A DNA stretch of 64,000 nt from an uncultured Catenibacterium sp. (GTDB lineage: Bacteria; Bacillota_I; Bacilli_A; Erysipelotrichales; Coprobacillaceae). The notes under the pieces are model-generated. The model was not told where the DNA came from, ran no database searches, and worked only from the letters and a program-made list of their open reading frames with translations. Where the stretch lies: the NCBI GenBank assembly GCA_900540685.1, contig UQGS01000005.1, forward strand, positions 5,176 through 69,175, given 5' to 3'. Positions 44,543-53,670 of this stretch are shown piece after piece. The first letter of the stretch is position 1; every line of letters starts with the position of its first letter. The translations under genes and the position numbers were made by a program.

Positions 44543-45563
44543 AGCAGGTATTATTGGTGCAAGTGGTTATGCAGGATGTGAACTATTAAGAATCTTACTC
44601 ATGCATCCAAAAGCAGAAGTAACAGCTATTTCTTCACATAGCTATACTGGTAAGAAGATTTATGATCTTTATCCTAACTTCTATCAGGTATGTGATTTAG
44701 AGTTTATTGAAGATACAGAAGTTATTGAGAAAGCAGATATTATTTTTGCATCTCTTCCACATGGCTTATCTGAAAAGTATGCCACGACATGTGTAGAAAA
44801 GGGTAAGAAGTTTATTGATCTAGGAGCTGACTTCAGACTTGATAAAGAAGAAGATTATCAAAAATGGTATGGTTTAGATTATAACCTACCTGAACTTCAT
44901 AAGAATCAGGTATATGGGTTACCTGAAGTCAATAGAGATAAGATCAAGGATGCCACTATTATTGGAAACCCTGGTTGTTATCCTACAACTATTACTTTAG
45001 GTCTCTATCCTTTATTAAAGAATAAGCTCAATGTATCACAAAAGATTATTATTGATTCAGCATCAGGTACAACAGGTGCTGGTAAGAACTTAAGTGATGG
45101 TATGCATTTCCCAAGATGTAATGAATCATTCCATCCTTATAAAGTAGGTGTACATAGACATACACCAGAAATTGAACAGGAATTAAGTAAGATGAATGAA
45201 AAAGATGTACATATCACATTTGTCCCTCATTTACTTCCTGTAGACCGTGGTATTGTTTCTACTATTTATGTTCCTGTAGATAAGTCTCTTGAAGAAATCT
45301 ATGAAACATATGTAGAAACTTATAAGGATGAACAGTTTGTAAGAGTATTACCTCTTGGACAGGTCGCAGACTTAAAGTTTGTGAAAGCATCTAACTATTG
45401 TGATATTTCATTACATATGGATGAACGTGATCATACATTAATTGTAGTGTCTACAATTGATAATATGGTGAAAGGTTCTGCTGGTCAGGCAGTACAGAAT
45501 ATGAATATTATGTATGGACTCGATGAGAATACAGGTTTAAATCTTGTCGCTCCATCATTCTAA
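44535..45563 (+). CDS. argC: N-acetyl-gamma-glutamyl-phosphate reductase
   Basis: I prefer GTG 44535 (MIKAGIIGASGYAG, the usual ArgC start), which overlaps argH by 8 nt; GTG 44526 is also possible, and neither has a strong ribosome binding site. The 342-residue enzyme has the Rossmann start GASGYAGCELL, the catalytic Cys in GNPGCYPT and the RHTPEI segment. It reduces the acyl phosphate made by ArgB. Confidence 0.95.
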   Translation: MIKAGIIGASGYAGCELLRILLMHPKAEVTAISSHSYTGKKIYDLYPNFYQVCDLEFIEDTEVIEKADIIFASLPHGLSEKYATTCVEKGKKFIDLGADFRLDKEEDYQKWYGLDYNLPELHKNQVYGLPEVNRDKIKDATIIGNPGCYPTTITLGLYPLLKNKLNVSQKIIIDSASGTTGAGKNLSDGMHFPRCNESFHPYKVGVHRHTPEIEQELSKMNEKDVHITFVPHLLPVDRGIVSTIYVPVDKSLEEIYETYVETYKDEQFVRVLPLGQVADLKFVKASNYCDISLHMDERDHTLIVVSTIDNMVKGSAGQAVQNMNIMYGLDENTGLNLVAPSF

Positions 45564-45573
45564 GGAGGAAATC

Positions 45574-46788
45574 ATGAAAGATATACTTGGTGGTGTATGT
45601 GCACCAATAGGATTTAGTGCAAATGGTATTCATGCAGGAATGAGAAAGAATAAATCTAAGAAGGATTTATCTCTTATTGTGAGTGAAGAGTTATGTACAG
45701 CAGCTGCAACATATACACAAAATAAAGTAAAAGGTGCTCCTTTGACAGTTACAAAGCAGCATTTAAAGAATGGTCGTGCAAGAGCTATTATCTGTAACTC
45801 AGGTAATGCGAATACATGTAATTCAAATGGCATTGAACTTGCAAATGAAGTATGTGCTTTAGCTGCAAAGGAATTAGGTTTAAAGGAAGATGATATTATT
45901 GTCGCTTCTACTGGTGTAATTGGTCAGCCTATGTCTATTGATCCTTTTAAAGACCATATGAAAGAACTTGTAAAGGGATTAAATGTAGATGGGTCTCATG
46001 ATGCATGTTATGGAATCATGACAACTGATACACAACCTAAAGAATATGCAGTAGAGTTTAAATTAGGGAATACAAAGTGTCATATTGGAGCTATCGCAAA
46101 GGGTTCTGGTATGATTCATCCAAATATGGCAACAATGCTTGCTTTTGTGACAAGTGATGTCGCTATCTCTAAAGAATGTCTAGAAGCAATGGTACATGAA
46201 GTTGTAGATGATACATTTAATATGGTCAGTGTAGATGGAGATACTTCTACAAATGATATGCTATGTGTATTATCAAATGGTATGGCACAGAATAATAAGA
46301 TTGTCTTAAAAGATCAGTCTTATAATGTTATGAAGGATGCGTTATATCATATCTGTGAACAATTATCTCGTGGTATTGCGAAAGATGGTGAAGGAGCCAC
46401 TAAGCTTCTTACATGTAATGTCAAGAATGCCAAGACACTTAAGGATGCCAAGATCGTTGCAAAGAGTGTCATCACTTCTACTTTATTTAAAGCAGCAATG
46501 TTTGGTAGAGATGCGAATTGGGGTCGTATCTTATGTGCTATTGGTTATTCTGATGCTGATTTAGACATCAACAAAGTATCCGTGACATTGGCTTCATCTG
46601 CAGGAGATATCCATGTTTGTGAGAAGGGCATGGGTGTTATCTTTGATGAAAACAAAGCATTAAAGGTCTTATCTGAAGATGAGATTGATATTAATATTGA
46701 TTTAAATGATGGTATGTGGGATGCAACAGCATGGGGCTGTGATCTTACTTATGATTATGTGAAGATTAATGGGGAATATAGAACATAA
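45574..46788 (+). CDS. argJ: Bifunctional ornithine acetyltransferase/N-acetylglutamate synthase
   Basis: ATG 45574 follows AAGGAGGAAATC and gives 404 residues. The self-cleavage site is in GMIHPNMATMLAF, with the new N-terminal Thr near residue 187. ArgJ recycles the acetyl group from acetylornithine to glutamate. Its stop overlaps argB by one base (TAATG). argD and argF/carbamoyltransferase are not in the window, so the pathway is completed elsewhere. Confidence 0.96.
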   Translation: MKDILGGVCAPIGFSANGIHAGMRKNKSKKDLSLIVSEELCTAAATYTQNKVKGAPLTVTKQHLKNGRARAIICNSGNANTCNSNGIELANEVCALAAKELGLKEDDIIVASTGVIGQPMSIDPFKDHMKELVKGLNVDGSHDACYGIMTTDTQPKEYAVEFKLGNTKCHIGAIAKGSGMIHPNMATMLAFVTSDVAISKECLEAMVHEVVDDTFNMVSVDGDTSTNDMLCVLSNGMAQNNKIVLKDQSYNVMKDALYHICEQLSRGIAKDGEGATKLLTCNVKNAKTLKDAKIVAKSVITSTLFKAAMFGRDANWGRILCAIGYSDADLDINKVSVTLASSAGDIHVCEKGMGVIFDENKALKVLSEDEIDINIDLNDGMWDATAWGCDLTYDYVKINGEYRT

Positions 46789-47642
46789 TGGAAGAAAGAG
46801 AAATATATCGAGCAAAAATCTTATCTGAAGCTGTTCCTTATTTACAGGAATACAATGGTAAGACAGTAGTAGTAAAATATGGCGGAAATGCGATGATCAA
46901 TGAAGAATTGATGAACAATGTCATTTCTGATATATGTCTAATGACTTTAGTTGGTATTAATGTGGTACTGGTTCATGGTGGGGGCCCTGAAATCAATAAG
47001 GCATTAAAACGTTCTGGTATAGAATCAAAGTTTATTAATGGGTTACGTTACACTGATGAAGAAACAATTGATATTGTACAGGAAGTTTTAGCTGGTAAAG
47101 TCAATAAGAATCTTGTAAAGCTAATAATGAATGGGGGAGGCCGTGCAGTAGGTCTTTGTGGTATTGATAATAAGTTATTAGAGGCGAAGAAGATTAAAGA
47201 CGAATTAGGTTATGTAGGCACTGTTACACAGGTGAACAATCAAATCATTAAGGATGCAATCAAGAGTGGTTATATTCCAGTTATTGCATCTATCGCAATG
47301 GATGATGAAGGTAATAGCTATAATGTGAATGCAGATTATGCAGCAGCAGCTATTGCGGATAGTCTAGAAGCAGAAAACTTGATTGTAGTTAGTGATATTC
47401 CTGGTTTATTAAGAGATCCTCATGATGAAAAGACATTGATTCCAGAGGTATCTATCCAGGATGTAGAAAACTTAAAAGCAGAAGGTATTATTGCAGGAGG
47501 TATGATTCCTAAAGTGGATTGTATTACTCATGCATTAAAAGGCAATATGTCAAAAGCAGTCATTATTGATGGTCGTATTCCACATTCTATTCTTATTGAA
47601 ATATTGTCTAAGGATGGTAGTGGTACACTATTCACAAGATAA
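46788..47642 (+). CDS. argB: Acetylglutamate kinase
   Basis: The 284-residue protein has VVKYGGNAM, VLVHGGGPEINKAL and GGMIPKVD, the amino-acid kinase blocks of ArgB. It phosphorylates N-acetylglutamate. A terminator overlaps its stop, ending the arg operon. Confidence 0.96.
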   Translation: MEEREIYRAKILSEAVPYLQEYNGKTVVVKYGGNAMINEELMNNVISDICLMTLVGINVVLVHGGGPEINKALKRSGIESKFINGLRYTDEETIDIVQEVLAGKVNKNLVKLIMNGGGRAVGLCGIDNKLLEAKKIKDELGYVGTVTQVNNQIIKDAIKSGYIPVIASIAMDDEGNSYNVNADYAAAAIADSLEAENLIVVSDIPGLLRDPHDEKTLIPEVSIQDVENLKAEGIIAGGMIPKVDCITHALKGNMSKAVIIDGRIPHSILIEILSKDGSGTLFTR

Positions 47643-47668
47643 CAGAGTTACATCTGTTATCTTTTTTT
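47638..47668 (+). terminator. Terminator of the arg operon
   Basis: GATAACAGA/TCTGTTATC with a short loop and a run of T. Confidence 0.82.
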
Positions 47669-47710
47669 TACCTCTAAAATAGTATATTATTAAAGATAAG
47701 GAAGGGTGAA

Positions 47711-48673
47711 ATGATGAAAAGATTATTATGTTTATTATTATGTAGTATATTGTTTGTGGCATGTGGTACTACAAAAGAGACAAAAAAGAAAGATACTGCA
47801 GTAGTAGAGAAACAAAAGAAAAAGGAAGCTAAGAAACTAGAAGAACAAAAGAAAAAGGAAGAAGAAGCTAAGAAACTAGAAGAACAGAAACAAATAGAAG
47901 AACAGAAGAAATTAGAAGAACAGAAAAAACTAGAAGAACAGAAAAAACTAGAGGAACAGAAGAAATTAGAGGAACAGAAAAAAGCTGAAGAAGCTAAAAG
48001 ACAGGAAGAATTAAAAAGACAACAGGCACCTGTTGCGACAAATAATAATGTGGTGGCGATTGATGCGGGACATCAGGCAAGAGGTAATTCACAATTAGAA
48101 CCGATTGGTCCTGGTGCTTCAACACAAAAGGCTAAGGTGGCAAGTGGGGCAACAGGAACTGCCACACGTATTCCTGAATATCAGACTACTCTTAATGTCA
48201 GCTTAAAACTAAGAGATGTATTACAGTCTAGAGGGTATAAGGTTGTCATGATTCGTACAACCAATGATGTAAATATTTCTAATAGAGAAAGAGCTGAAAT
48301 GGCTAATAATGCAGGCGCTGGTGCTTTTATTAGATTACATTGTGATGGTATTGGTAATAGCGGTGTCACTGGTGCAAGTGTACAGGAACCAGCTAATGGA
48401 AATCCTTATATGAGTGCAGGTAATGTGTCTGCTTCACAATCTTTAGGAAGAACAGTACTGAATCATTATTGTAGTACAACAGGTATTAGAAATAGAGGAA
48501 TGGCAGCACGTAATGATTTAAGTGGAATCAACTGGTGTAAGACACCTGTATGCTTACTTGAGATGGGATTCATTTCTAATGGTGATGAAGATAGAAAGTT
48601 AAACAACAGTGATTTCCAGCAGAAAATTGCGGAAGGTATTGCGAATGGTATTGACGCTTATTTTGGTCGATAA
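47711..48673 (+). CDS. Lipoprotein N-acetylmuramoyl-L-alanine amidase with Lys/Glu/Gln repeat region
   Basis: The 320-residue protein has a lipoprotein signal ending FVAC. A charged, coiled-coil-like stretch (about 27-110) is built from six-residue units close to KLEEQK, written in near-identical 18-bp DNA repeats. The C-terminal Amidase_3 domain (about 115-320) has the Zn ligands in AIDAGH, IPEYQ, RLHCDG and LLEMGF. It should cut the amide between MurNAc and L-Ala in peptidoglycan, anchored to the membrane, with the repeats reaching into the wall. ATG 47714 is an alternative start. Confidence 0.88.
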   Translation: MMKRLLCLLLCSILFVACGTTKETKKKDTAVVEKQKKKEAKKLEEQKKKEEEAKKLEEQKQIEEQKKLEEQKKLEEQKKLEEQKKLEEQKKAEEAKRQEELKRQQAPVATNNNVVAIDAGHQARGNSQLEPIGPGASTQKAKVASGATGTATRIPEYQTTLNVSLKLRDVLQSRGYKVVMIRTTNDVNISNRERAEMANNAGAGAFIRLHCDGIGNSGVTGASVQEPANGNPYMSAGNVSASQSLGRTVLNHYCSTTGIRNRGMAARNDLSGINWCKTPVCLLEMGFISNGDEDRKLNNSDFQQKIAEGIANGIDAYFGR

Positions 48674-48716
48674 TAATTGCATTCACGCCTATTAACTGTT
48701 TATAATGTTTTTTGAT

Positions 48717-48747
48717 AAGGTTATCCTTATAGGATAACCTTGAATTT
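48717..48747 (+). terminator. Terminator after the amidase gene
   Basis: AAGGTTATCC/GGATAACCTT with TTATA loop followed by GAATTTT; a weak T run. Confidence 0.6.
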
Positions 48748-48791
48748 TAGAGTATATTCCTATTGGTTTAGTAGGAACAAGAGGTGAAATA

Positions 48792-49631
48792 ATGGATAAC
48801 ATAAAAGCGATAGAACGTAGTATTATTACAAACTTTAGAAAACCTTTATGGCGTAGATTTATTAAGGGTATTCAGGATTATGAACTCATTGAACCTGGTG
48901 ATAAGATTGCAGTATGTATTTCAGGTGGTAAGGATTCAATGCTTCTTGCGAAGCTATTACAGGAATTACAGAGACATGGTAAGTTTCATTTTGATTTAGA
49001 GTTTATCTGTATGGATCCAGGTTATAATCCTGCCAATAGAAAACTGATTGAGGAGAATGCGGAAAAGCTTGGTATTCCTATTCAGTTCTATGAATCAGAT
49101 ATATTCAATGTTGTACATGGTATAGAGAAGAATCCTTGTTATTTATGCGCAAGAATGCGTAGAGGGTTCTTATATAATAGAGCACAGGAATTAGGATGTA
49201 ATAAGATTGCCTTAGGACATCATTATTCAGATGTAATAGAAACTATTTTAATGGGGATGATGTATGGGGCTCAGGTCCAGACTATGATGCCTAAACTTCA
49301 TAGTAAGAACTTTAAAGGTATGGAATTAATCCGTCCTATGTATTTGATTCATGAAGAAGATATTATTGCCTGGGTTGAGAAGTTTAATTTAAAGTTCTTA
49401 CAGTGTGCATGTCGTTTTACAGAAGAGTCTGAAGCACGTGGAGAAATTGAACATACATCTAAACGTGCAGAAACTAAGATGTTGATTAAGAAACTAAGAG
49501 AAATCAATCCTAAAGTAGAACAGAATATCTTTAAGAGTGTAGAGAATGTTAATCTTAAGACAATTATTGCCTATACTGACTGGGATGAATCAAAGAAGAG
49601 TTTCTTAGATTTCTATAAGGAGCAGGAATAA
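48792..49631 (+). CDS. tRNA 2-thiocytidine synthesis protein, TtcA-like
   Basis: The 279-residue protein has the PP-loop ATPase motif AVCISGGKDSMLL and the Cys motif CYLCARMRRG with a further CAC near residue 212, as in TtcA/CTU1 proteins that hold a 4Fe-4S cluster. It likely thiolates tRNA. AGAGGTGAAATA precedes the ATG. Its stop overlaps the next gene (TAATG). Confidence 0.88.
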   Translation: MDNIKAIERSIITNFRKPLWRRFIKGIQDYELIEPGDKIAVCISGGKDSMLLAKLLQELQRHGKFHFDLEFICMDPGYNPANRKLIEENAEKLGIPIQFYESDIFNVVHGIEKNPCYLCARMRRGFLYNRAQELGCNKIALGHHYSDVIETILMGMMYGAQVQTMMPKLHSKNFKGMELIRPMYLIHEEDIIAWVEKFNLKFLQCACRFTEESEARGEIEHTSKRAETKMLIKKLREINPKVEQNIFKSVENVNLKTIIAYTDWDESKKSFLDFYKEQE

Positions 49632-50314
49632 TGGATGATCAGTTTACAAGATTAAGATGGATTGCAGGTGATAACTGTATTGATATCATGAAGACGAAAC
49701 ATGTTGCAGTGTTTGGCTGTGGTGGTGTTGGAGGATTTGTGGTAGAAGGATTAGTACGTTCTGGTGTAGGAACTATTGATGTATTTGATCATGATACAGT
49801 AGATATCACAAACCTCAATAGACAAATTATCGCCTTACATTCTACTGTAGGTAAGAAGAAAGTAGATATTATTAAAGAACGTATGTTAGATATTAATCCA
49901 AATTTAAATATAAATACGTTTGATACATTTTATTTACCAGAGAATGCTGATACAATAGATTTATCTCAATATGATTATGTAATTGATGCAATTGATACAG
50001 TAACTGCAAAGATAGAATTGATTAAGAGATGTACAGAATTGAATGTACCTATTATATCTTCTATGGGTACAGGAAATAAGCTTGATCCTTCTCACTTACA
50101 GATTACTGATATATATAAGACAAAGATTGATCCTCTTGCGAAAGTAATGAGAAGAGAATTAAAAGCAAGAAGAATTAAGAAGTGTTTAGTTGCTTATTCA
50201 GATGAGATTCCTGCAAAGACAGGACAAAGAACACCGGGTAGTAGTGTATTTGTGCCAGCGAGTGCAGGATTAATGATTGCAGGATATGTGTTTCAATCAT
50301 TGATAGGAGGATAA
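49631..50314 (+). CDS. tcdA: tRNA threonylcarbamoyladenosine dehydratase (TcdA/ThiF family)
   Basis: The 227-residue ThiF/E1-like protein has the nucleotide-binding GCGGVGGFVVEGLVRSGVG, DHDTVDITNLNRQ and DAIDTVTAKIELI motifs. TcdA closes the cyclic form of t6A in tRNA. It is coupled by a one-base overlap to the TtcA-like gene, forming a tRNA-modification pair. Confidence 0.88.
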   Translation: MDDQFTRLRWIAGDNCIDIMKTKHVAVFGCGGVGGFVVEGLVRSGVGTIDVFDHDTVDITNLNRQIIALHSTVGKKKVDIIKERMLDINPNLNINTFDTFYLPENADTIDLSQYDYVIDAIDTVTAKIELIKRCTELNVPIISSMGTGNKLDPSHLQITDIYKTKIDPLAKVMRRELKARRIKKCLVAYSDEIPAKTGQRTPGSSVFVPASAGLMIAGYVFQSLIGG

Positions 50315-50318
50315 CAGT

Positions 50319-50867
50319 ATGGCTAAAGTTGCAGTTTTAATGGCAGATGGTTTTGAAGAAGTAGAAGCCTTAGGTGTAGTAGATATCTTAAGACGTGCAG
50401 AGGTGGATGTAGACACTGTTTCTATTAAAGAGGAGCAGGTTGTCATTTCTTCTAGAAATATCCCTGTACGTGCAGATAAGACACTAACAGACATGGATTA
50501 TTATGATATGATTGTGATTCCTGGAGGAGCAGGTGCATGGACCTTAAGAGATGATGATCGTATTATTTCACTCATTAAGAAATATGATCATGAAGAAAGA
50601 TATATTGCCGCTATATGTGCAGGACCTATGGCTTTAGGTAAAGCAGGTGTAATCACTAATAAGAAAGTCACTTCTTATCCAGGAGAAGAAATAGAAAGTT
50701 ATTTAAAAGCAGGTAAATATGTTGAAGAAGAAGTGGTTGTAGATGGTCATATTATTACAAGTAGAGGACCAGCCACAGCATTTGCATTTGCTTATAAGCT
50801 TTTAGATGTATTAGGTATTGATTCATCAAGCCTTAAGCATGGAATGTTGTATGATTTATACAGATAG
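50319..50867 (+). CDS. DJ-1/PfpI family protein
   Basis: The 182-residue protein has the DJ-1/YajL pattern (VAVLMADGFEEVEALGVVDILRRA, VIPGGAGAW) and the reactive Cys in AAICAGPMALGKAG near residue 100. It is a stress-related protein or deglycase/chaperone; the exact role is unclear. TAGGAGG precedes the ATG. A terminator overlaps its stop. Confidence 0.9.
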   Translation: MAKVAVLMADGFEEVEALGVVDILRRAEVDVDTVSIKEEQVVISSRNIPVRADKTLTDMDYYDMIVIPGGAGAWTLRDDDRIISLIKKYDHEERYIAAICAGPMALGKAGVITNKKVTSYPGEEIESYLKAGKYVEEEVVVDGHIITSRGPATAFAFAYKLLDVLGIDSSSLKHGMLYDLYR

Positions 50868-50886
50868 CCTGAGTGCTATCTTTTTT
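50863..50886 (+). terminator. Terminator after DJ-1 gene
   Basis: GATAGC/GCTATC with CTGAGT loop followed by TTTTTT. Confidence 0.8.
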
Positions 50887-50891
50887 AATGC

Positions 50892-50917
50892 AAAAAAAAA
50901 CGATCCCGAAGGATCGT
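50892..50917 (-). terminator. Terminator of tRNA-Glu copy 1
   Basis: On the minus strand, ACGATCC/GGATCGT with TTCG loop is followed by a long T run. Confidence 0.82.
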
Positions 50918-50928
50918 AGTATTTAATA

Positions 50929-51004
50929 TGGTGACCGGTACGGGATTCGAACCCGTGAATGCATGCGTGAAAGGCATGTGAGTTAACCGTTTCTCCAACC
51001 GGCC
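50929..51004 (-). tRNA. tRNA-Glu (anticodon TTC), copy 1
   Basis: The minus strand folds as a 76-nt tRNA with CCA encoded: acceptor GGCCGGT/ACCGGTC, anticodon stem CATGC/GCATG around CTTTCAC (anticodon TTC), and T-arm with GGTTCGAATCC. It is identical over 71 nt to the tRNA that begins at 63930. Confidence 0.95.
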
Positions 51005-51014
51005 AGCGGAATTG

Positions 51015-51044
51015 AGTATATCATAGGAGAAACGAATACGTCAA
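51015..51044 (-). promoter_or_regulatory. tRNA-Glu promoter
   Basis: On the minus strand TTGACG (51044-51039), 18-bp spacer and TATACT (51020-51015) lie just upstream of the tRNA. Confidence 0.7.
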
Positions 51045-51052
51045 TAGTTATT

Positions 51053-51451
51053 TTAATATTTTGATAAAGAAAATGCAGAAATTTTTTTGTCTTTAAAAGT
51101 AAACTTAATTTGTATGTTCTTCTCTTTATATTTATAGGTTATTGTACCTTTTCCATTATTATAATGGTCAGAAGTAGGAGAAGAATAAGTATGCTTTACT
51201 GTAGAATAATCAGTTCCTACAGTAATATTATTCTTAAGTTTATACTTCTTAGTAAAGAGAGTAAGTGTCTGAATCTTTCCATCCTTTTCTGAATATTGAA
51301 TATTAGAATCAAATAAAGCATCTGACATTTTTGATGCACTTACACCAGGATAAACCTCTTTATTCTTATAAATCACTGTATAGTCCTTTATATCAGGCTG
51401 CGCATTACATGCACATAATAAGAGACATAGTAATAATAGTATTTTTTTCAT
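51053..51451 (-). CDS. Putative lipoprotein
   Basis: The 132-residue protein has a short signal ending in the lipobox LCAC (LLLLCLLLCACN). The mature part is rich in Lys, Tyr and Ser. I recognise no family, and it is not clearly related to the lipoproteins at 41077 or 60257. An AAGGAGG site precedes ATG 51451. It lies after the terminator of the locus 2 ABC genes. Confidence 0.7.
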   Translation of the reverse strand: MKKILLLLCLLLCACNAQPDIKDYTVIYKNKEVYPGVSASKMSDALFDSNIQYSEKDGKIQTLTLFTKKYKLKNNITVGTDYSTVKHTYSSPTSDHYNNGKGTITYKYKEKNIQIKFTFKDKKISAFSLSKY

Positions 51452-51539
51452 ATGTATACCTCCTTGTTCTTATATTAGTTCTTTAATAAGAAAATGCAAG
51501 AGAAGTTTGACAGGGAGTAACTACCGTCTTGTAGAGTGA

Positions 51540-51565
51540 AGAAAAAGACTTCAAATGAAGTCTTT
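51540..51565 (-). terminator. Terminator of the locus 2 ABC genes
   Basis: AAAGACTTC/GAAGTCTTT with ATTT loop followed by TTC on the minus strand; overlaps the stop codon. Confidence 0.78.
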
Positions 51566-53669
51566 AACGGATGTTATGTTTTGATATCATCTTTTGAATG
51601 AATACAGGTATAAAGAATTCTATCACAAATGCGGAAGCATAGAATAATGAGATATGAATTATTGTGATAGGCATGATTAATGGAATAATCATCATCTTTA
51701 TTGTGAAAATCATAATCACTTCTAGAAGAATCCATACAAATGTACCGAGTATGAATGCGTTTTTCAAGTATGTGCGATAGAAGCTGTGATCTATTCTCTT
51801 AGTTGTTAAACCCATGTTATAGAGATAGTCTCTTGTCTGTTTTTCTTCTCTTAAAATGAGATACTTAAGGTAAAAATAGAAACCATACAATAATATAAAG
51901 ACAACTGCAATGAATTCTATCAATACTTTCTGATTGGTGTTGATAAGAGAATTGATTGCATCATTATCTACAAATGCACCCTCTACCTTAAAACCTAATC
52001 TTTCTAATTCATTCTTTACCTGATTGATATTCTTAAGACTATCTACTCTTAATGTATAAGCATCTGGACGCCATGGTGTTTTCATGATGATATCATCTAC
52101 ATCATTCATAGTATAATTTTCAGGAAGAACATTTTCAATTTTTACATAACCTTTTTCACTATGAGGATCCTCTATATTATAAATAACAACACTTTCTTTG
52201 GCTTTAAAAGCTTCCATATATGGTGTAATACAGTCTCTAGGAATGTAAATATACGCATCTCCTGTGCCAACACTATTTGTGCTTATAGCTGTTCCTGATT
52301 TTAAAATTCCTCGTACAGGCAGGGTCATATAAACAAGTTTTACACAAGGTGTGTTAATATCGATCCACTCATCACCATCAGTTGATGTTCCCATTTGAGA
52401 AATACCAGAAGCATTATAGACAGGTATTGGAACCCATAATCCTATTTTTAACTTCTTTATGTTAATATCCTCTAGTCTAAGGTTATTTTCTTCTAAGAAA
52501 GCTTCCATTTTTTCGTTGCTTAAATAGACACCTTTATTATCAGCATGTTTAATAGTGATGTTTGTATAATCATCCCTACTATCATAAGTTTGAAGCATAA
52601 AGATGGATGAACTACCATTCATATGACCATCAGATAGTGATATCTGATCATAGTTATTTTCTGTTGCACCATTCATATCATCCGTCCATTCTGAGAAGGT
52701 GCTATAGTGAACATCATATCTCCATGTAAGGCGTTCTATGTGACTGACACTTTTAATCTTATTGTAATCCTGTTGACTCAGAGGTGTTTCTCCAGAATAG
52801 TATGTATAATAATCATTCTTATATTTTTCTTTGTAGACAACAAGGTCTCTAGAAGCAACAGAATTAATTTTGTCTTCATAAGAAGCACTATATGTTCCAT
52901 AAATATTATAACTATAAGCACATATAATCATCGTGAAAGCAACAAGTATATTCATTACTGTTCTGAAAGTACGATGCGAAAAACGAATATCCATGTTTTT
53001 ATCTTTCATGATAGGTGCTTTTATTAGATTCTTTTCTTTGGATAGATCTCTATCTATGATTAATGCACCCTCCACTTTATAAAGCGTATCAGCTGCTTGA
53101 ATCATTCTACTATCATGTGATGCACTAATAACATAATGACCTTTATCTGCATATTCTTTGAGGATATTAATCATTATTTGTGCATAACCTGCATCAAGCG
53201 CAGCAGTAGGTTCATCTAAGATAAGTATTTCAGGCTGTCTCATTAAGGCTAAATAAACAGCAGCACGTGTTTTTTCTCCTCCAGATAAGCTTTTAGGATA
53301 CTTATTTTCAAGAGGTTTTATACTTAATTGTTCTTCATAATCATTAATTCTTGTACATCCTAATTTTTCTAGCTGTTTAATATGGCTGCCAATGGTCATT
53401 CCTTCTATGAATAAAGGTATCTGGTGAACATTTGCGAGATGATTATAAATAAACTTTTGTTTACTTTCTTCATCAAGAGTATCTATTCTTTCACCTTCAT
53501 AAAGATAAATACAGTTATAAGCAAATTGGAAGGCTTTAAGAAATGTGGATTTTCCTGATCCGCTTCTTCCTTTGATAACAGTTAAATATCCACATTCAGC
53601 GCAGAATGAAGCATCTTTAAATAGAGTCTTTTTTCCAAAAGACACATTAAGTTGTTTAATTTCAAGCAT
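51564..53669 (-). CDS. ABC transporter, ATPase fused to MacB/FtsX-type permease, locus 2 subunit B
   Basis: ATG 53669 follows GAGGTGG and gives 701 residues. The ATPase part has GRSGSGKST, LSGGEKTR and ILILDEPTAA. The permease part has one helix (about 240-258), an outer domain of about 310 residues, and three C-terminal helices. It is a close paralogue of the locus 1 subunit B at 12612-14693 all along its length (for example MNILVAFTMIICAYSYNIYG in both). Unlike locus 1, no precursor gene is adjacent, so it may give resistance or serve another locus. Confidence 0.82.
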   Translation of the reverse strand: MLEIKQLNVSFGKKTLFKDASFCAECGYLTVIKGRSGSGKSTFLKAFQFAYNCIYLYEGERIDTLDEESKQKFIYNHLANVHQIPLFIEGMTIGSHIKQLEKLGCTRINDYEEQLSIKPLENKYPKSLSGGEKTRAAVYLALMRQPEILILDEPTAALDAGYAQIMINILKEYADKGHYVISASHDSRMIQAADTLYKVEGALIIDRDLSKEKNLIKAPIMKDKNMDIRFSHRTFRTVMNILVAFTMIICAYSYNIYGTYSASYEDKINSVASRDLVVYKEKYKNDYYTYYSGETPLSQQDYNKIKSVSHIERLTWRYDVHYSTFSEWTDDMNGATENNYDQISLSDGHMNGSSSIFMLQTYDSRDDYTNITIKHADNKGVYLSNEKMEAFLEENNLRLEDINIKKLKIGLWVPIPVYNASGISQMGTSTDGDEWIDINTPCVKLVYMTLPVRGILKSGTAISTNSVGTGDAYIYIPRDCITPYMEAFKAKESVVIYNIEDPHSEKGYVKIENVLPENYTMNDVDDIIMKTPWRPDAYTLRVDSLKNINQVKNELERLGFKVEGAFVDNDAINSLINTNQKVLIEFIAVVFILLYGFYFYLKYLILREEKQTRDYLYNMGLTTKRIDHSFYRTYLKNAFILGTFVWILLEVIMIFTIKMMIIPLIMPITIIHISLFYASAFVIEFFIPVFIQKMISKHNIR

Positions 53670-53670
53670 A

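Noticed and set aside
47840..47990. Regular short repeats that could suggest a CRISPR-like array
   Set aside because: They are in-frame tandem repeats coding for KLEEQK units, with no spacers. No CRISPR array or cas gene was seen in the window.
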